DNA of 64,000 nt, from contig JACRBL010000004.1 of NCBI GenBank assembly GCA_016234485.1, forward strand, positions 59,591 to 123,590. Direction: 5' to 3'. Made by a program: the position numbers and the translations under genes. This DNA comes from Chloroflexota bacterium. GTDB lineage: Bacteria > Chloroflexota > Anaerolineae > Anaerolineales > Villigracilaceae. The notes below the pieces were generated by a model. The model was not told the origin of the DNA, did not search any database, and was given only the letters and a program-made list of their open reading frames with translations. Below, piece by piece: positions 50,793 to 59,764 of this stretch. Numbering within the stretch: the first letter of the stretch is position 1; each line of letters opens with the position of its first letter.

Positions 50793-51746
50793 ATGCAAAC
50801 GGAGCGCGCGAAAGGGATTCGGGCCGCGCTAATTTCGGCCTTCCTGCTCGGACTGTCGCCCGTGTTGGGAAGACAGGCCATCCTGTTTGGCTTCTCACCG
50901 CTGGCGGTGGTGGCCCTGCGGACAGGCTTCGCGGCCATTTTGCTTTTTCTCATCGTTGCATTATTCAGGCGACAATTTCTATTCATCTACCCCGTCGGTT
51001 TGATGGGGTGCATGTTGGCGGGAATTATCAACGGCTTTGGCTCCATCTTCTATTACATGTCGCTGGCGCGTTTACCCGCCTCCATTGGGCAGATGCTCTA
51101 TTCGCTCTATCCGTTTTTCCTGGCCTTGTGGATGTTGCTCGAGCGTCAGCCCATCAGCCGCATGACACTCTTTCGCATCACGCTCGCGACGGTGGCCGTG
51201 ATCCTGCTCACAAGCGACTCAGCCAACCAGGTGGATTGGATCGGCGTACTGATGATGCTGACTGGCTCGCTGTTCTACGCCCTGCACCTGCCCATTAACC
51301 AACGCGTCTTATATGACGTACCAGCGCCGACCGTGACCCTTTACACCCTGCTCGGCATGAGCGCGGTCGTCATCCCGGCGTTCATCATCTTCGATCCGCA
51401 ACTGCCTACTTTTCTCGAAGTTCCCTGGTGGCCGGTTCTCGGCCTCACGCTGGTGACGTTCTTTGCGCGCCTGACCCTCTTCCTCGGCGTGAAGCATCTG
51501 GGCGGCATGCAGACCGCCTTGCTGGGATTAAGTGAATTGCTGGTGGCGATCTCTTTCAGCTACGTCCTTCTGGACGAAAGCCTGACCCCCATGCAATGGC
51601 TGGGCGCGGCAGGGTTGGCGATCAGCCTGCTACTCGTGCGCGTGGATTCGCTCCAACCGCCCGCGCGCCGTCCCAAAGGCGGGTGGCTGAGCTGGATCCG
51701 CCCGCCCAACTCCCCGCCCGATTTCCCCTGGGGGCCGAGGGATTAA
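50793..51746 (+). CDS. DMT-superfamily (EamA) transporter
   Basis: The 317-residue protein has ten membrane helices in two EamA repeats (about 10-140 and 150-290), including FGSIFYYMSLARLPASIG and GVKHLGGMQTALLGL, and a proline-rich C-tail. EamA proteins export amino acids and other metabolites. It is 13 bp after the threonine-synthase-like gene, so export of an amino acid is possible. Its stop overlaps the stop of the convergent regulator by four bases. Confidence 0.85.
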   Translation: MQTERAKGIRAALISAFLLGLSPVLGRQAILFGFSPLAVVALRTGFAAILLFLIVALFRRQFLFIYPVGLMGCMLAGIINGFGSIFYYMSLARLPASIGQMLYSLYPFFLALWMLLERQPISRMTLFRITLATVAVILLTSDSANQVDWIGVLMMLTGSLFYALHLPINQRVLYDVPAPTVTLYTLLGMSAVVIPAFIIFDPQLPTFLEVPWWPVLGLTLVTFFARLTLFLGVKHLGGMQTALLGLSELLVAISFSYVLLDESLTPMQWLGAAGLAISLLLVRVDSLQPPARRPKGGWLSWIRPPNSPPDFPWGPRD

Positions 51747-52477
51747 CTTTCCTCCTCATACACATACCCCGTGCCGCGCACGCTGGAGACGCGGCTCATC
51801 AGGTTGGGAAAATCTTCCAGTTTGTGGCGCAACCTGCTCACGAGCGGACGTAACACTTCGGGCGCTTCCTGCGGCGAGGTGTCGTATCCCTGCACGAGCA
51901 AAACGAGATCGCGATGCGAGAAGACCTTGCCAGGGTTTTCCAACAGCACGCGCAACAGGCGTCCCTCGGCGGGGGTGAGATGCGCCATCTTTTTGCTCTT
52001 GCGAATCACGCGGCGCGAGAGGTCGGCGGTCGTCCCGTCTTTGAAGCGATACTCCGAAGCGGCCTCCTCGGCTGGGGTGGCCGCGCCCGCTCCCCGTCCA
52101 GAAAGACGCGCCTCGCGTCGGGAGAGTCCCTTTTTCACGCTGGCGATAATCTGCGCGGGGGGCGCGGGTTTGAGTAAATAGTCATGGATGCGTAAACGTA
52201 GCGCATGAATGGCCGTCTCGGTGGAGCCGTGCGCGGTGAGCAAAATCACCTCGGTATCGGGCGAGGACTGGTTGACCACTTGCACCACTTCGAGGCCGTC
52301 CATGCCTGGCATACGCAAATCCACGATCATCAAGTCCACGGGATGCGTGCGAACGTATTCGACCGCGGCCTGCCCGTTGGGGACCGAGTTCACGCTATAG
52401 CCTTCCAACCGTAAAATGTCTGAGAGGGAATGACGGGCGACTGGCTCATCGTCCACGACCAGAATGACGGATTTCAT
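51743..52477 (-). CDS. OmpR/PhoB-type response regulator
   Basis: The 244-residue protein has a receiver (1-120; VVDDEPVARHSL, phospho-acceptor D in VDLRMPGMDG about residue 52, LLTAHGS, KPAPP), an Ala/Gly-rich linker and a C-terminal winged helix (about 155-240; LTPAEGRLLRVLLENPGKVF and RVSSVRGTGYVYEEE). It binds DNA when phosphorylated. It overlaps the upstream kinase gene by 4 bases, which makes the pair a two-component system. Targets unknown. Confidence 0.92.
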   Translation of the reverse strand: MKSVILVVDDEPVARHSLSDILRLEGYSVNSVPNGQAAVEYVRTHPVDLMIVDLRMPGMDGLEVVQVVNQSSPDTEVILLTAHGSTETAIHALRLRIHDYLLKPAPPAQIIASVKKGLSRREARLSGRGAGAATPAEEAASEYRFKDGTTADLSRRVIRKSKKMAHLTPAEGRLLRVLLENPGKVFSHRDLVLLVQGYDTSPQEAPEVLRPLVSRLRHKLEDFPNLMSRVSSVRGTGYVYEEES

Positions 52478-54057
52478 TGCGATCCTCCAAATGGCAAAAA
52501 TACACGGAAACAGGCGCCGCGGCCGCGCGCTTCCACCAACTCCAATGCGCCGCCGTGCGCGCTGACGATATTGTAACTCACGGTGAGGCCGAGGCCCGTG
52601 CCGCCATCCTTTGTGCTGACAAACGGCTCGAAGATGTTGCGCCGCTGGTTGGGCGGGATGCCAGGGCCGCTATCTTCAAACAAAATTTCCACGCCGTCGC
52701 GCAGGGCGCGGGCGGTGATGGTCAACTCGCCGCCCGAGGACATGGCGTCGTGCGCGTTCAGAATTAAGTTGATGAACACCTGTTGCACCTGGCTGTTCAC
52801 GGCCTGCACGGTGGGTAAATTTTCGGGGATGGTTTTTGCCACGCGAATCTCGCGCTCGTCCAACTGCTTCGACATCAGCCCCAGCACGTGCGCCAACAAA
52901 TCGGCCACGTTCACATCCTGCGGGGTGGCCGCGTTGGGGCGGTAAAAATCGAGCATGCGTTTCACCGTCAGGCGCAGGCGCTCGAGTTCGGAGCGCGCCA
53001 GCTCAAAATATTCCTGGCGCTTTTCCATCGGCAGGTCTTCGCGCCCCGCCAGGTGGATGCAATTTTGCACGGCCTGCAACGGGTTATTAACTTCGTGCGC
53101 GATGGAGGCGGTGAGCCGGCCCGCGGCGGCCATCTTTTCGGCCTGCACCAGCGCCTGTTGCGATTCTTCCACGCGGCGCACGTAATCGCGCAACTCGGCA
53201 TACAGCCGCGCGTTTTCCATCGCGACCACGGCCTGACGCGCGAGGATCTGGAACATTTCCAGGTCGGCTTCGCGGAATGGACTCTGCGTCTCCTCGCGCC
53301 CCGCGTAGACAAGACTTCTTCCGCCTGGACGGTTGACCGGTACGAACATGGCCGAGACCAATCCGCGTCGCTTCAGTTCCGACTGGGTGGCGGGGTCGCC
53401 GGGACCCTGAACATTGACTAACGCTGGGACGTCGAGCCGCGCCAACCCCGCGGCCATCGCGGAAGTCTCGCCGTCGAGCGGAAGAGGCCCGCGCGAGGCC
53501 AGCAGGACGAGCGAAGCGTGATCCGCGGCGGGGCGGTAGTACGCGGCGCGGGCGCAGGATAAATGTCCGCAGACGGCAGAGAGGATCAAGTCCAAAAGAT
53601 GCGTGGGGTCGGTTTCAGCGAAGAGCGATTCGGTGATGGAAAAGAGCGGGCGGAGAGTCTGGATGCGGGCGGCGTCGCGTTTGTTTTGCTTATCCACGAG
53701 CGCCTGCTTGATGGAGGCGATCAACTCCTCGCCCTGCGCGAACGGTTTAAGGATCAAGCCGTCCACGCCCTGGCGGAGGGCGCGGATGGCCGTCTCGACG
53801 GTGCCGAAGCCCGTCATCACCAGCACGGCGATATCGGGCTGGTTTTGCTGGGCGTGGGCGATGATCTCGAAGCCGTCCACATCTGGCATGCGGATGTCCA
53901 CCAGCAGAATGTCCACGCGGCGACGCGTCAGTTCGTCCATGGCGGCGCGTGGATCGGAGAAGTCCAGCACGTCGAAGCCCGCGCGCGTCAGCAGGCGTTT
54001 GCAGAGGAGGACGATGCCAGGCTCATCGTCGAGAACGAGAACGAGGGGATTATCCAT
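52474..54057 (-). CDS. REC-GAF-HisKA-HATPase hybrid sensor kinase
   Basis: The 527-residue soluble protein begins with a receiver (1-125; LDDEPGIVLLC, Asp in VDIRMPDVDG about residue 53), a GAF domain (about 150-295), HisKA with SIAHEVNNPLQAVQN (about residue 330) and a HATPase with INLILNAHDAM, DSGPGIP and GGTGLGLTVSYNI. An N-terminal receiver lets it be controlled by another kinase, perhaps the GAF kinase upstream. Its first codons are duplicated 118 bp upstream (see the repeat at 54033). It overlaps its regulator gene by 4 bases. Confidence 0.9.
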   Translation of the reverse strand: MDNPLVLVLDDEPGIVLLCKRLLTRAGFDVLDFSDPRAAMDELTRRRVDILLVDIRMPDVDGFEIIAHAQQNQPDIAVLVMTGFGTVETAIRALRQGVDGLILKPFAQGEELIASIKQALVDKQNKRDAARIQTLRPLFSITESLFAETDPTHLLDLILSAVCGHLSCARAAYYRPAADHASLVLLASRGPLPLDGETSAMAAGLARLDVPALVNVQGPGDPATQSELKRRGLVSAMFVPVNRPGGRSLVYAGREETQSPFREADLEMFQILARQAVVAMENARLYAELRDYVRRVEESQQALVQAEKMAAAGRLTASIAHEVNNPLQAVQNCIHLAGREDLPMEKRQEYFELARSELERLRLTVKRMLDFYRPNAATPQDVNVADLLAHVLGLMSKQLDEREIRVAKTIPENLPTVQAVNSQVQQVFINLILNAHDAMSSGGELTITARALRDGVEILFEDSGPGIPPNQRRNIFEPFVSTKDGGTGLGLTVSYNIVSAHGGALELVEARGRGACFRVFLPFGGSQ

Positions 54058-54178
54058 TAGTTTTCCGAGTTCGCGAGCAGTTGAACCCCTGGCGCTGACC
54101 GCCAGGGCAAGTGTGCGAGCCGTCAGCAGTCCAACTGCTGACGAAACATGGAACGAGAACGAGGGGATTGTCCATTAG
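54033..54178. repeat. 28-bp direct duplication around a 90-bp hairpin-rich insert
   Basis: The 28 bases at 54033-54060 recur at 54151-54178 with one mismatch. Between them lie two hairpins: CCCTGGCG/CGCCAGGG (about 54092-54111) and CGTCAGCAG/CTGCTGACG (54121-54143). Each copy carries a stop-start TAATG-type junction, so an ancestral kinase-kinase gene overlap appears to have been split by a small repeat insertion. Confidence 0.75.
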
Positions 54179-56778
54179 AGCGGCAACCAGACTGTGAAGA
54201 TGGAACCGTCGCCTGGCTGGCTGGCCACTTCGATCCTGCCGCCGTGGTCGGTGACGATGCCATAAGTGACGGATAGCCCAAGCCCCGTGCCGCCCTGATC
54301 GGACTTGGTGGTGAAGAACGGTTCGAAGACGCGCTCGCGGTGTTCGGGCAGGATGCCCTCGCCGCTATCGCGCACCGAGGCGATCACCCACTCGCGGCCA
54401 CCGTCTATGGCTTTGCGCGTGTGGATTTTCAACGTGCCGCCCGCGGGCATGGCTTGCAGGGCGTTGTGGAAAAGATTAAGGAAGACCTGCTTCATCTGGT
54501 TGGCGTCAATGGAGACCCACGGCAGTTCGTCTGTGAGATTCTCGATGAGTTGCACGCCGCTGGTCTTCAGGAGGTGACGCGTAAGTTCGATCACGTCTTC
54601 GATCACTTCGTTGAGGTCGGCGCGGGCGCGGGTGGACTCGGTTTGACGCGCAAAGTCGAGCAAGCGGCGGACAACATCGCGGGCGCGGCGGGACTCGTGC
54701 AACACCATCTCCAAATCGGAGCGCAGGTCGGAATCGGCGGGGAGGTCTTCGAGGGTGAGTTCGGCAAAGCCCGTGACGGTGGTGAGCGGGTTATTGAGTT
54801 CGTGCGCCACGCCCGCGGCCATCTCGCCGACGGCGGCCAGTTTAGCGGCCTGAATGAGGCGGCTCTCGGCGGAGCGCTGGGCTTCGATGCGGCTCTTGAG
54901 TTCCTCCTGCGCGGCGCGCAACTGACGGATGGACTCTTGCAGGCGCTGATACTGGTCGGCGCTGGAGACCACGCTGGCGAGGATGCCCGCCAGCGATTCG
55001 AGATCGAGCAGGTCGTTTTGGGTAAAGGCGTTTTTGTCGCGGCGCTCCACGGTGACAAGGCCGAGGGTCTGCCCGCCATCGCGCAGGGCGACGCTCATCA
55101 GCGAGCCCGCCGCGCCGAGAGAGGCGAGACGTCCGTCGGTGTGGGCGGAGGCGTCGTTGACCAGCGCGCTCTTGCCCGTGAGCAAGACGCGGCCAGGGAC
55201 TCCGTCGAGCAATGACCTTTCGTTTTTGGCGTAGGCGCGCTCGGCGCTGGAGGCGCTCTTGCCGCCGAAGCCGCGGATGGCGGGAGTCTGTTTTTCGTCG
55301 AGCAAAAGGACGGTGGCGAGTTCGTAGGCGAAGTATTGCGTGAGCAGGTCAGCGGTGATCTGGGCGATCTCGCGCTTGTCGGTGAGGCCGACCACCTCTT
55401 GCACCACTTCGTGGATGAGGCCGAGGTTGCGGGCGCGGCCTTCGGCTTCTTCGCGCAGGCGGCTGTATTCCACGAGGCCCGCGAGGTGGCTGGCGATGAC
55501 GGTGAGCAGGCGCTCGTCGTGGATGCTGAAGGCGTCGGCGCGGGCGCTTTCGAGGACGAGGGCGCCGATGATGCGGGCGCGGTATTTTAGCGGGATGAAA
55601 AGCGCGGAAGCAGAATCAGGCTGGGCGGACGGGAACCCGGCCGAGGTCACGTCTGCGAGGCGCAGGGTCTTGCCGTTTTTGAGCAGGGGCGCGAGGCTGT
55701 GTCCTTTCAACTCCATGTTGGTCGGGACGATCTTGCCTTCGCGGTTGAAGTATTCGCGCAGGAGGGAGCCATCCACCGAGAGCAGATGGAGGGCGATGCG
55801 CTCGGCGCTGAAGACGCGCGCCATGAGGGCGAAGACGCGGCGGGCGATCTGATCGAGGTTTTGGGCGGAGGCCACGGTGAGGGCGAAATCGTTCAGCACG
55901 GCCAAGCGACGCAGATGGTCGGACATGGAGGCGAAGGTGATGACGATCTCGATGACGGGCGCGACCTGCGCGGAGAGGTTATCGAGGGCGAGGGCGAGTT
56001 CGTCGTCGAAGGGCTTTTGACGCCAGAGGGTGACGGCGCCGATCATGCGTTGACCGATGAGGAGCGGGAAGCACGCCCAGGCCTTCGCGCCACGCGTCTC
56101 CTCGCGCGGGACGCGGTTCCAATCGGGCGAGTCGGCGTCGAGGCGGAGGGGCTTCAAATTTTTGTTGACGCGGCGCCAGAGCGTGTCTTCGCCGATGGAC
56201 ATGGACAGACCCGCGGAGGAGGGGCTGTTCCACTGGGCGGCCACATCGAGCATATCGGCGCGGCGGATGGCGAGCCAGCCCCCCTGGGCGCGGGCGCGTG
56301 CCACGAAGGAGCGCAGGACGCGGCTGAGGAGGCGGGTCTGGTCGTAGGGCGATTCGGTTTGCAGGTTGGGCAGGAGCAACTCGGACTGGAGGAGCGAGAC
56401 GCCCCCCTCGCTTTCGGCGCGGACGCACATGGAGGAGGCGAGCTTCCACACGGACTGGAAGCGGGCATCCATTTTGCGAGCGGCGACGATGATGACCGAA
56501 AATGTATTGGGGATGGGGTAGACGAAAAGGGTTGTTTTTTCGAGCAGTTGGATCTCGGACGCGGGCCGCGACTTTGGCCTGCCCGCGTTGACCGCGCCGC
56601 ACAGCCACGAATCCACTGCGGGACGGGAGAGGCGTTCGAGCAGGCTTTCGCGCAGGGGCTTGTTGAGTTGATGCGCGGCGCGTAACTGCCAGCGTCCGCT
56701 TTCACGGTCTACGAGCGCCGCCCACTCGGCGTTGGTGATGGAGGAGGTTTCTTTAAGGAAGTCAAATTCCGCAGGCAT
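54175..56778 (-). CDS. Soluble multi-GAF sensor histidine kinase
   Basis: The 867-residue protein has a poorly conserved N-domain (1-120), three GAF-like domains (about 130-280, 290-445 and 455-600), a coiled coil, HisKA with GVAHELNNPLTTVTGFAELT (about residue 655) and HATPase with NLFHNALQAMP, DSGEGILP and GGTGLGLSVTYGI. There is no membrane helix, so it senses an internal cue. It heads the minus-strand operon with the REC-GAF kinase and the OmpR-type regulator, forming a possible phosphorelay. Confidence 0.9.
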   Translation of the reverse strand: MPAEFDFLKETSSITNAEWAALVDRESGRWQLRAAHQLNKPLRESLLERLSRPAVDSWLCGAVNAGRPKSRPASEIQLLEKTTLFVYPIPNTFSVIIVAARKMDARFQSVWKLASSMCVRAESEGGVSLLQSELLLPNLQTESPYDQTRLLSRVLRSFVARARAQGGWLAIRRADMLDVAAQWNSPSSAGLSMSIGEDTLWRRVNKNLKPLRLDADSPDWNRVPREETRGAKAWACFPLLIGQRMIGAVTLWRQKPFDDELALALDNLSAQVAPVIEIVITFASMSDHLRRLAVLNDFALTVASAQNLDQIARRVFALMARVFSAERIALHLLSVDGSLLREYFNREGKIVPTNMELKGHSLAPLLKNGKTLRLADVTSAGFPSAQPDSASALFIPLKYRARIIGALVLESARADAFSIHDERLLTVIASHLAGLVEYSRLREEAEGRARNLGLIHEVVQEVVGLTDKREIAQITADLLTQYFAYELATVLLLDEKQTPAIRGFGGKSASSAERAYAKNERSLLDGVPGRVLLTGKSALVNDASAHTDGRLASLGAAGSLMSVALRDGGQTLGLVTVERRDKNAFTQNDLLDLESLAGILASVVSSADQYQRLQESIRQLRAAQEELKSRIEAQRSAESRLIQAAKLAAVGEMAAGVAHELNNPLTTVTGFAELTLEDLPADSDLRSDLEMVLHESRRARDVVRRLLDFARQTESTRARADLNEVIEDVIELTRHLLKTSGVQLIENLTDELPWVSIDANQMKQVFLNLFHNALQAMPAGGTLKIHTRKAIDGGREWVIASVRDSGEGILPEHRERVFEPFFTTKSDQGGTGLGLSVTYGIVTDHGGRIEVASQPGDGSIFTVWLPL

Positions 56779-57021
56779 GGGGGTATTTTACACGGAATTT
56801 GGGGAGAAACCTTTTGAATTGGGCGGCTCTGACTGAGGATTTTTTGGTGGGAAATGGTTTCCTGGATATTCTTCCCTTTTCAGGTTGTGGGCTGAATGCT
56901 ATACTGGCGATGTAGGAAGGTTTTCAGCCCTTGCAGTCTAATTCCTAAATTAATTTGGGGGATTAGGCTGCAGGATTTGGAGAGGTCTAAAAGGAATTAT
57001 ATTCGCCGCAGCCTAACCGTT

Positions 57022-57028
57022 GTTGGGC
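57022..57028 (+). other. Integron-type core site GTTGGGC at the start of the cassette array
   Basis: GTTGGGC matches the GTTRRRY core of integron recombination sites and lies 31 bp before the first cassette gene. GCCTAAC, matching RYYYAAC, lies four bases upstream (57011-57017). The bases after the cut, TTGGGC, are complementary to the GCCCAAC at 58199, as expected for the two ends of one cassette. Whether it belongs to an attI or a worn attC is unclear. The rest of 56779-57021 shows only an imperfect inverted repeat at 56932-56971. Confidence 0.55.
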
Positions 57029-57058
57029 GATAACCACTTTGCACTTGGAGAAAATAAA

Positions 57059-58036
57059 ATGGGACAATCCAACGAAATAATTACGTGGTTAATTAATCTA
57101 TTTACAAATAATCCGCCTTTCGTTTTGGCTATGTTTATTTTGAGTGTTACGGCAAATCTAATACAAGTGGGCACTTATTTTCGAGAACAAAGAAGATTGA
57201 AATCAGAGCAGATTGAAAGAAATAAACTAGCACAACTGGTCAGCACCTATGAAGATGTTTTGAAAATTGCAAAAGAAACTGTCCAAGATAAAGATAAATT
57301 AGAAAAACTGAAAGACGAAATACAAGCATCATCATCGAAGGCAACTTTACTAACCGAAGAGATTAAACAACTAGAAAAAGCCGCCCAGAGAAAATTAATT
57401 ACCCAAACAATAGAATACAATCGAAACGAATTGACTCGCTTATATAACGAAATAAATGACCTGCAAAGCCAGTATAAAGATATAGGTGAATTACCTAATA
57501 TTTCACCAGAAAACAAGAAAGCGATAGAAAGCCAGGTGGAGTTAGTACTACGAAAGCCCTACGAATTTCCTCGGGAATTCGTTTTCACCAGTACATTATT
57601 GGTTTTGTTTCTAATGTTCTTACCGTGGCCAGTAGATACATTACTCCTCCCATTCCTTATCAGATATTTCATAATCGCATTTTTTGAGGCAGTATGGCTT
57701 TATCCAAATCGAAGAGTCCAAAGTACAATTGTCAAATATCATTCACCAATTGTATTTTTCGCATATTTTGGAGTTTGGTTTCAATTTTTCAATGCCATCG
57801 AAACACTGATACAGCCATTATTGAATAGCGTGTTGGCGACTCAATATGGCAACCCTGCTTTGTCTATCTCGCAGGTACAATTTATTGCATCAATATCCCC
57901 GATTGTAAATGCCCTTCCATTACCTCTGGCTTTTATTTTAGCAATAGGCGATTGGCGGTTTCTCCGAAATGAAATTCGGGAAAAATCGCTTGACAAGATT
58001 CGTGTCGCATTATCGAAATCAGATAATGTTGCCTAG
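57059..58036 (+). CDS. Cassette gene 1: membrane and coiled-coil protein of unknown function
   Basis: The 325-residue protein has one N-terminal helix (about 18-38), a long charged coiled coil (about 45-165) and three or four membrane helices in the second half (from about residue 178). No family is recognised. It is clearly more AT-rich than the genes to its left, a sign of transfer. GGAGA precedes the ATG at 57059 by about 9 bases. Its position between a GTTGGGC core and an attC marks it as an integron cassette gene. Confidence 0.75.
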   Translation: MGQSNEIITWLINLFTNNPPFVLAMFILSVTANLIQVGTYFREQRRLKSEQIERNKLAQLVSTYEDVLKIAKETVQDKDKLEKLKDEIQASSSKATLLTEEIKQLEKAAQRKLITQTIEYNRNELTRLYNEINDLQSQYKDIGELPNISPENKKAIESQVELVLRKPYEFPREFVFTSTLLVLFLMFLPWPVDTLLLPFLIRYFIIAFFEAVWLYPNRRVQSTIVKYHSPIVFFAYFGVWFQFFNAIETLIQPLLNSVLATQYGNPALSISQVQFIASISPIVNALPLPLAFILAIGDWRFLRNEIREKSLDKIRVALSKSDNVA

Positions 58037-58046
58037 AAACGAGTAA

Positions 58047-58196
58047 TTGAATTTGGGCGAAAACTTTCCTTCTTGTGCTCTTGTACTTGTCATTCTGATT
58101 GGCAGTATGTTTCTGTTTTATAGATGGGTACAAAAAATACAAGAAAAAAGATATTATGGCTCTTCGGATGAAACAGAAGAATCTTCCAAAAAATAA
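58047..58196 (+). CDS. Possible 49-residue single-span membrane protein in cassette 1
   Basis: A short frame opens with TTG (58047, alternative TTG 58053) and has one hydrophobic helix (CALVLVILIGSMFLFY) with a basic then acidic tail. Its stop is two bases before the attC. There is no strong ribosome-binding site. It may be a genuine small cassette protein or a chance frame. Confidence 0.3.
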   Translation: MNLGENFPSCALVLVILIGSMFLFYRWVQKIQEKRYYGSSDETEESSKK

Positions 58197-58198
58197 TC

Positions 58199-58212
58199 GC
58201 CCAACAAAGCGT
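58199..58212 (+). other. attC site 1, left fragment (interrupted by IS110-family element)
   Basis: GCCCAACAAAGCGT, starting with the RYYYAAC core GCCCAAC, matches the first 14 bases of attC 2 (60743) at 13 of 14 positions. It continues after the insertion sequence at 60040. Confidence 0.8.
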
Positions 58213-58234
58213 TCTCAGAAACCGTCTCCTCATG

Positions 58235-58268
58235 AGCGCCTCTGACATTCTCCTCAGGGGCGCTTTTT
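58235..58268 (+). terminator. Terminator-like hairpin at the left end of the insertion sequence
   Basis: AGCGCCTCTGA (58235-58245) pairs with TCAGGGGCGCT (58254-58264) at 10 of 11 positions and runs into a T tract. It would stop read-through from the cassette toward the antisense strand of the transposase. Confidence 0.65.
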
Positions 58269-58387
58269 CTTTGCGAATGGTCACGATCTAGAGAGCCGCG
58301 GGGAAAACGCAACAAAATCGCGCAAGTCATTAAACGCAAAGCGGACGTTCTCTCCTGAGGACGCCTCTTCCTTCGCCCCGCGTCACA

Positions 58388-59764
58388 CTACGCGGGGACG
58401 AGTTCGTAGCCCAGTTTTGCCGCCTTCTTCTTCATGTACTTCACTTGCTGGGCTTCATACTGCTTTTGATACTCGTTCACGCTCAGCGGGTCGTACTCCA
58501 CTTTGTACTTGAGCATTTTGTACACCACCCGCGCTATGGCATGCGCTGTGGCGACTGTCGCTTGCGCCGGTCCCAGCCGTGCACGCAACCGCCGATATAG
58601 CGCCCCAAACGGGTTATCCGCTCTCTTCACCGATTGCGCCGCCATTCGAAACGCCTGCCCTGCACGATTCTTCGTCTTGATCGTTCTGTTTTTCAACACC
58701 TTGCCCCCCGAAATATCATGCTTCGGCGCCAGTCCCAGCCACGAGCAGAAATGCTTCTCCGTTGGGAACTTCTCCCCCACGTTGCTGCCCACTTCCATTG
58801 TCACTGTTTGCGCCAGCGACGCCCCGAACCCATCCACCACCGTCAGATCCACACCATTGATCCTATGCAAATGCTGGCGGATTTCCAGGCTGTTCTTCGG
58901 CTTGTTCTTGCTGTGCGCATTCTTCTTTTTCTCCGGCACAACCGGCAACTCCCCTCTCTCCCAATCCGGACGCGTCAGGGCATACAACCGATCCACTTCC
59001 TCGTCACAGGCTTCGATCTGCTCCGTGTAGAAATCATATAATGCCAGCGATTGTTTCAGCACGAACAGATGCTCCTCCCGCCACGTCCCGGTCAAGGCCT
59101 TTTCGATCTCCTCCTCGCTCTTCTTGCACCCCGGGTCTCGGAATGCCGCCAGAACCTGGGCGTTGCGCACTCCTTCCACGATGGCTCGGATGATCGCCAA
59201 TCCGCTCACGCCCGTTACATCACTCAGCGCCTGCGACAACTGGATGTTCATCTGCAACAACGCCTTTTGCATATGGAGAATGTGCGGCGCTCTGTGCTCC
59301 ATCATTTGCGCTCTGTGCCGCAGCATCGTCCGCAAGGCAATCAAGTCCGCCTGTGGACGAAACGAACTTTCCAGCAATCCATAACTGTGCAGAGTCTGGA
59401 TCCATTGCGCATCTTCGATGTCGCTCTTCCTCCCCGGCACGCGTCGGATGGAACGCGAACTGATCAATAGACACTCAAATCCCTCCCGCTCCAGTTCCTC
59501 GAACAATGGAATCCAGTACACGCCGGTACTTTCCATTGCCACCATCTTGATCCCATGCTCGCCAAACCACTTGCCGATCGCCTGCAAATCCATGGTGTAA
59601 TTCCCAAACGCTTTCACGATCTGCATCCCATCACTGCCGGATACGCTCGCCACGATCTCCGTCGCTCCAACATCCACTCCCGCCGCATTCTCGTTCACCC
59701 GGCTCATGCCTTCAAATGGACGCGCTTCTTCCACGCCCTTCGTTCGCCTGCCTTTCCTTTTCAT
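58388..59764 (-). CDS. IS110-family transposase (DEDD, bridge-RNA-guided type)
   Basis: The 458-residue protein has an N-terminal DEDD domain: D in AAGVDVGATEI, E in VAMESTGVYWI and two D in KSDIEDAQW. The C-terminal transposase_20 domain has GFGASLAQTVTMEVG, CSWLGLAPKHDISGG with the conserved serine, and AHAIARVVYKML. It recombines DNA using the DEDD site and a serine, directed by a structured RNA from the element's non-coding end. AGGAG lies 9 bases before the ATG. All motifs are intact, so it may still be active. Confidence 0.93.
   Translation of the reverse strand: MKRKGRRTKGVEEARPFEGMSRVNENAAGVDVGATEIVASVSGSDGMQIVKAFGNYTMDLQAIGKWFGEHGIKMVAMESTGVYWIPLFEELEREGFECLLISSRSIRRVPGRKSDIEDAQWIQTLHSYGLLESSFRPQADLIALRTMLRHRAQMMEHRAPHILHMQKALLQMNIQLSQALSDVTGVSGLAIIRAIVEGVRNAQVLAAFRDPGCKKSEEEIEKALTGTWREEHLFVLKQSLALYDFYTEQIEACDEEVDRLYALTRPDWERGELPVVPEKKKNAHSKNKPKNSLEIRQHLHRINGVDLTVVDGFGASLAQTVTMEVGSNVGEKFPTEKHFCSWLGLAPKHDISGGKVLKNRTIKTKNRAGQAFRMAAQSVKRADNPFGALYRRLRARLGPAQATVATAHAIARVVYKMLKYKVEYDPLSVNEYQKQYEAQQVKYMKKKAAKLGYELVPA

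Noticed and set aside
54061..54178. A real 41-codon gene between the two kinase genes
   Set aside because: It exists only because the start region was duplicated and reads through hairpin sequence; treated as a by-product of the insertion.
55699..56685. Plus-strand open frame (328 codons) opposite the multi-GAF kinase
   Set aside because: Shadow of GAF coding sequence; no start site and no similarity to any family.
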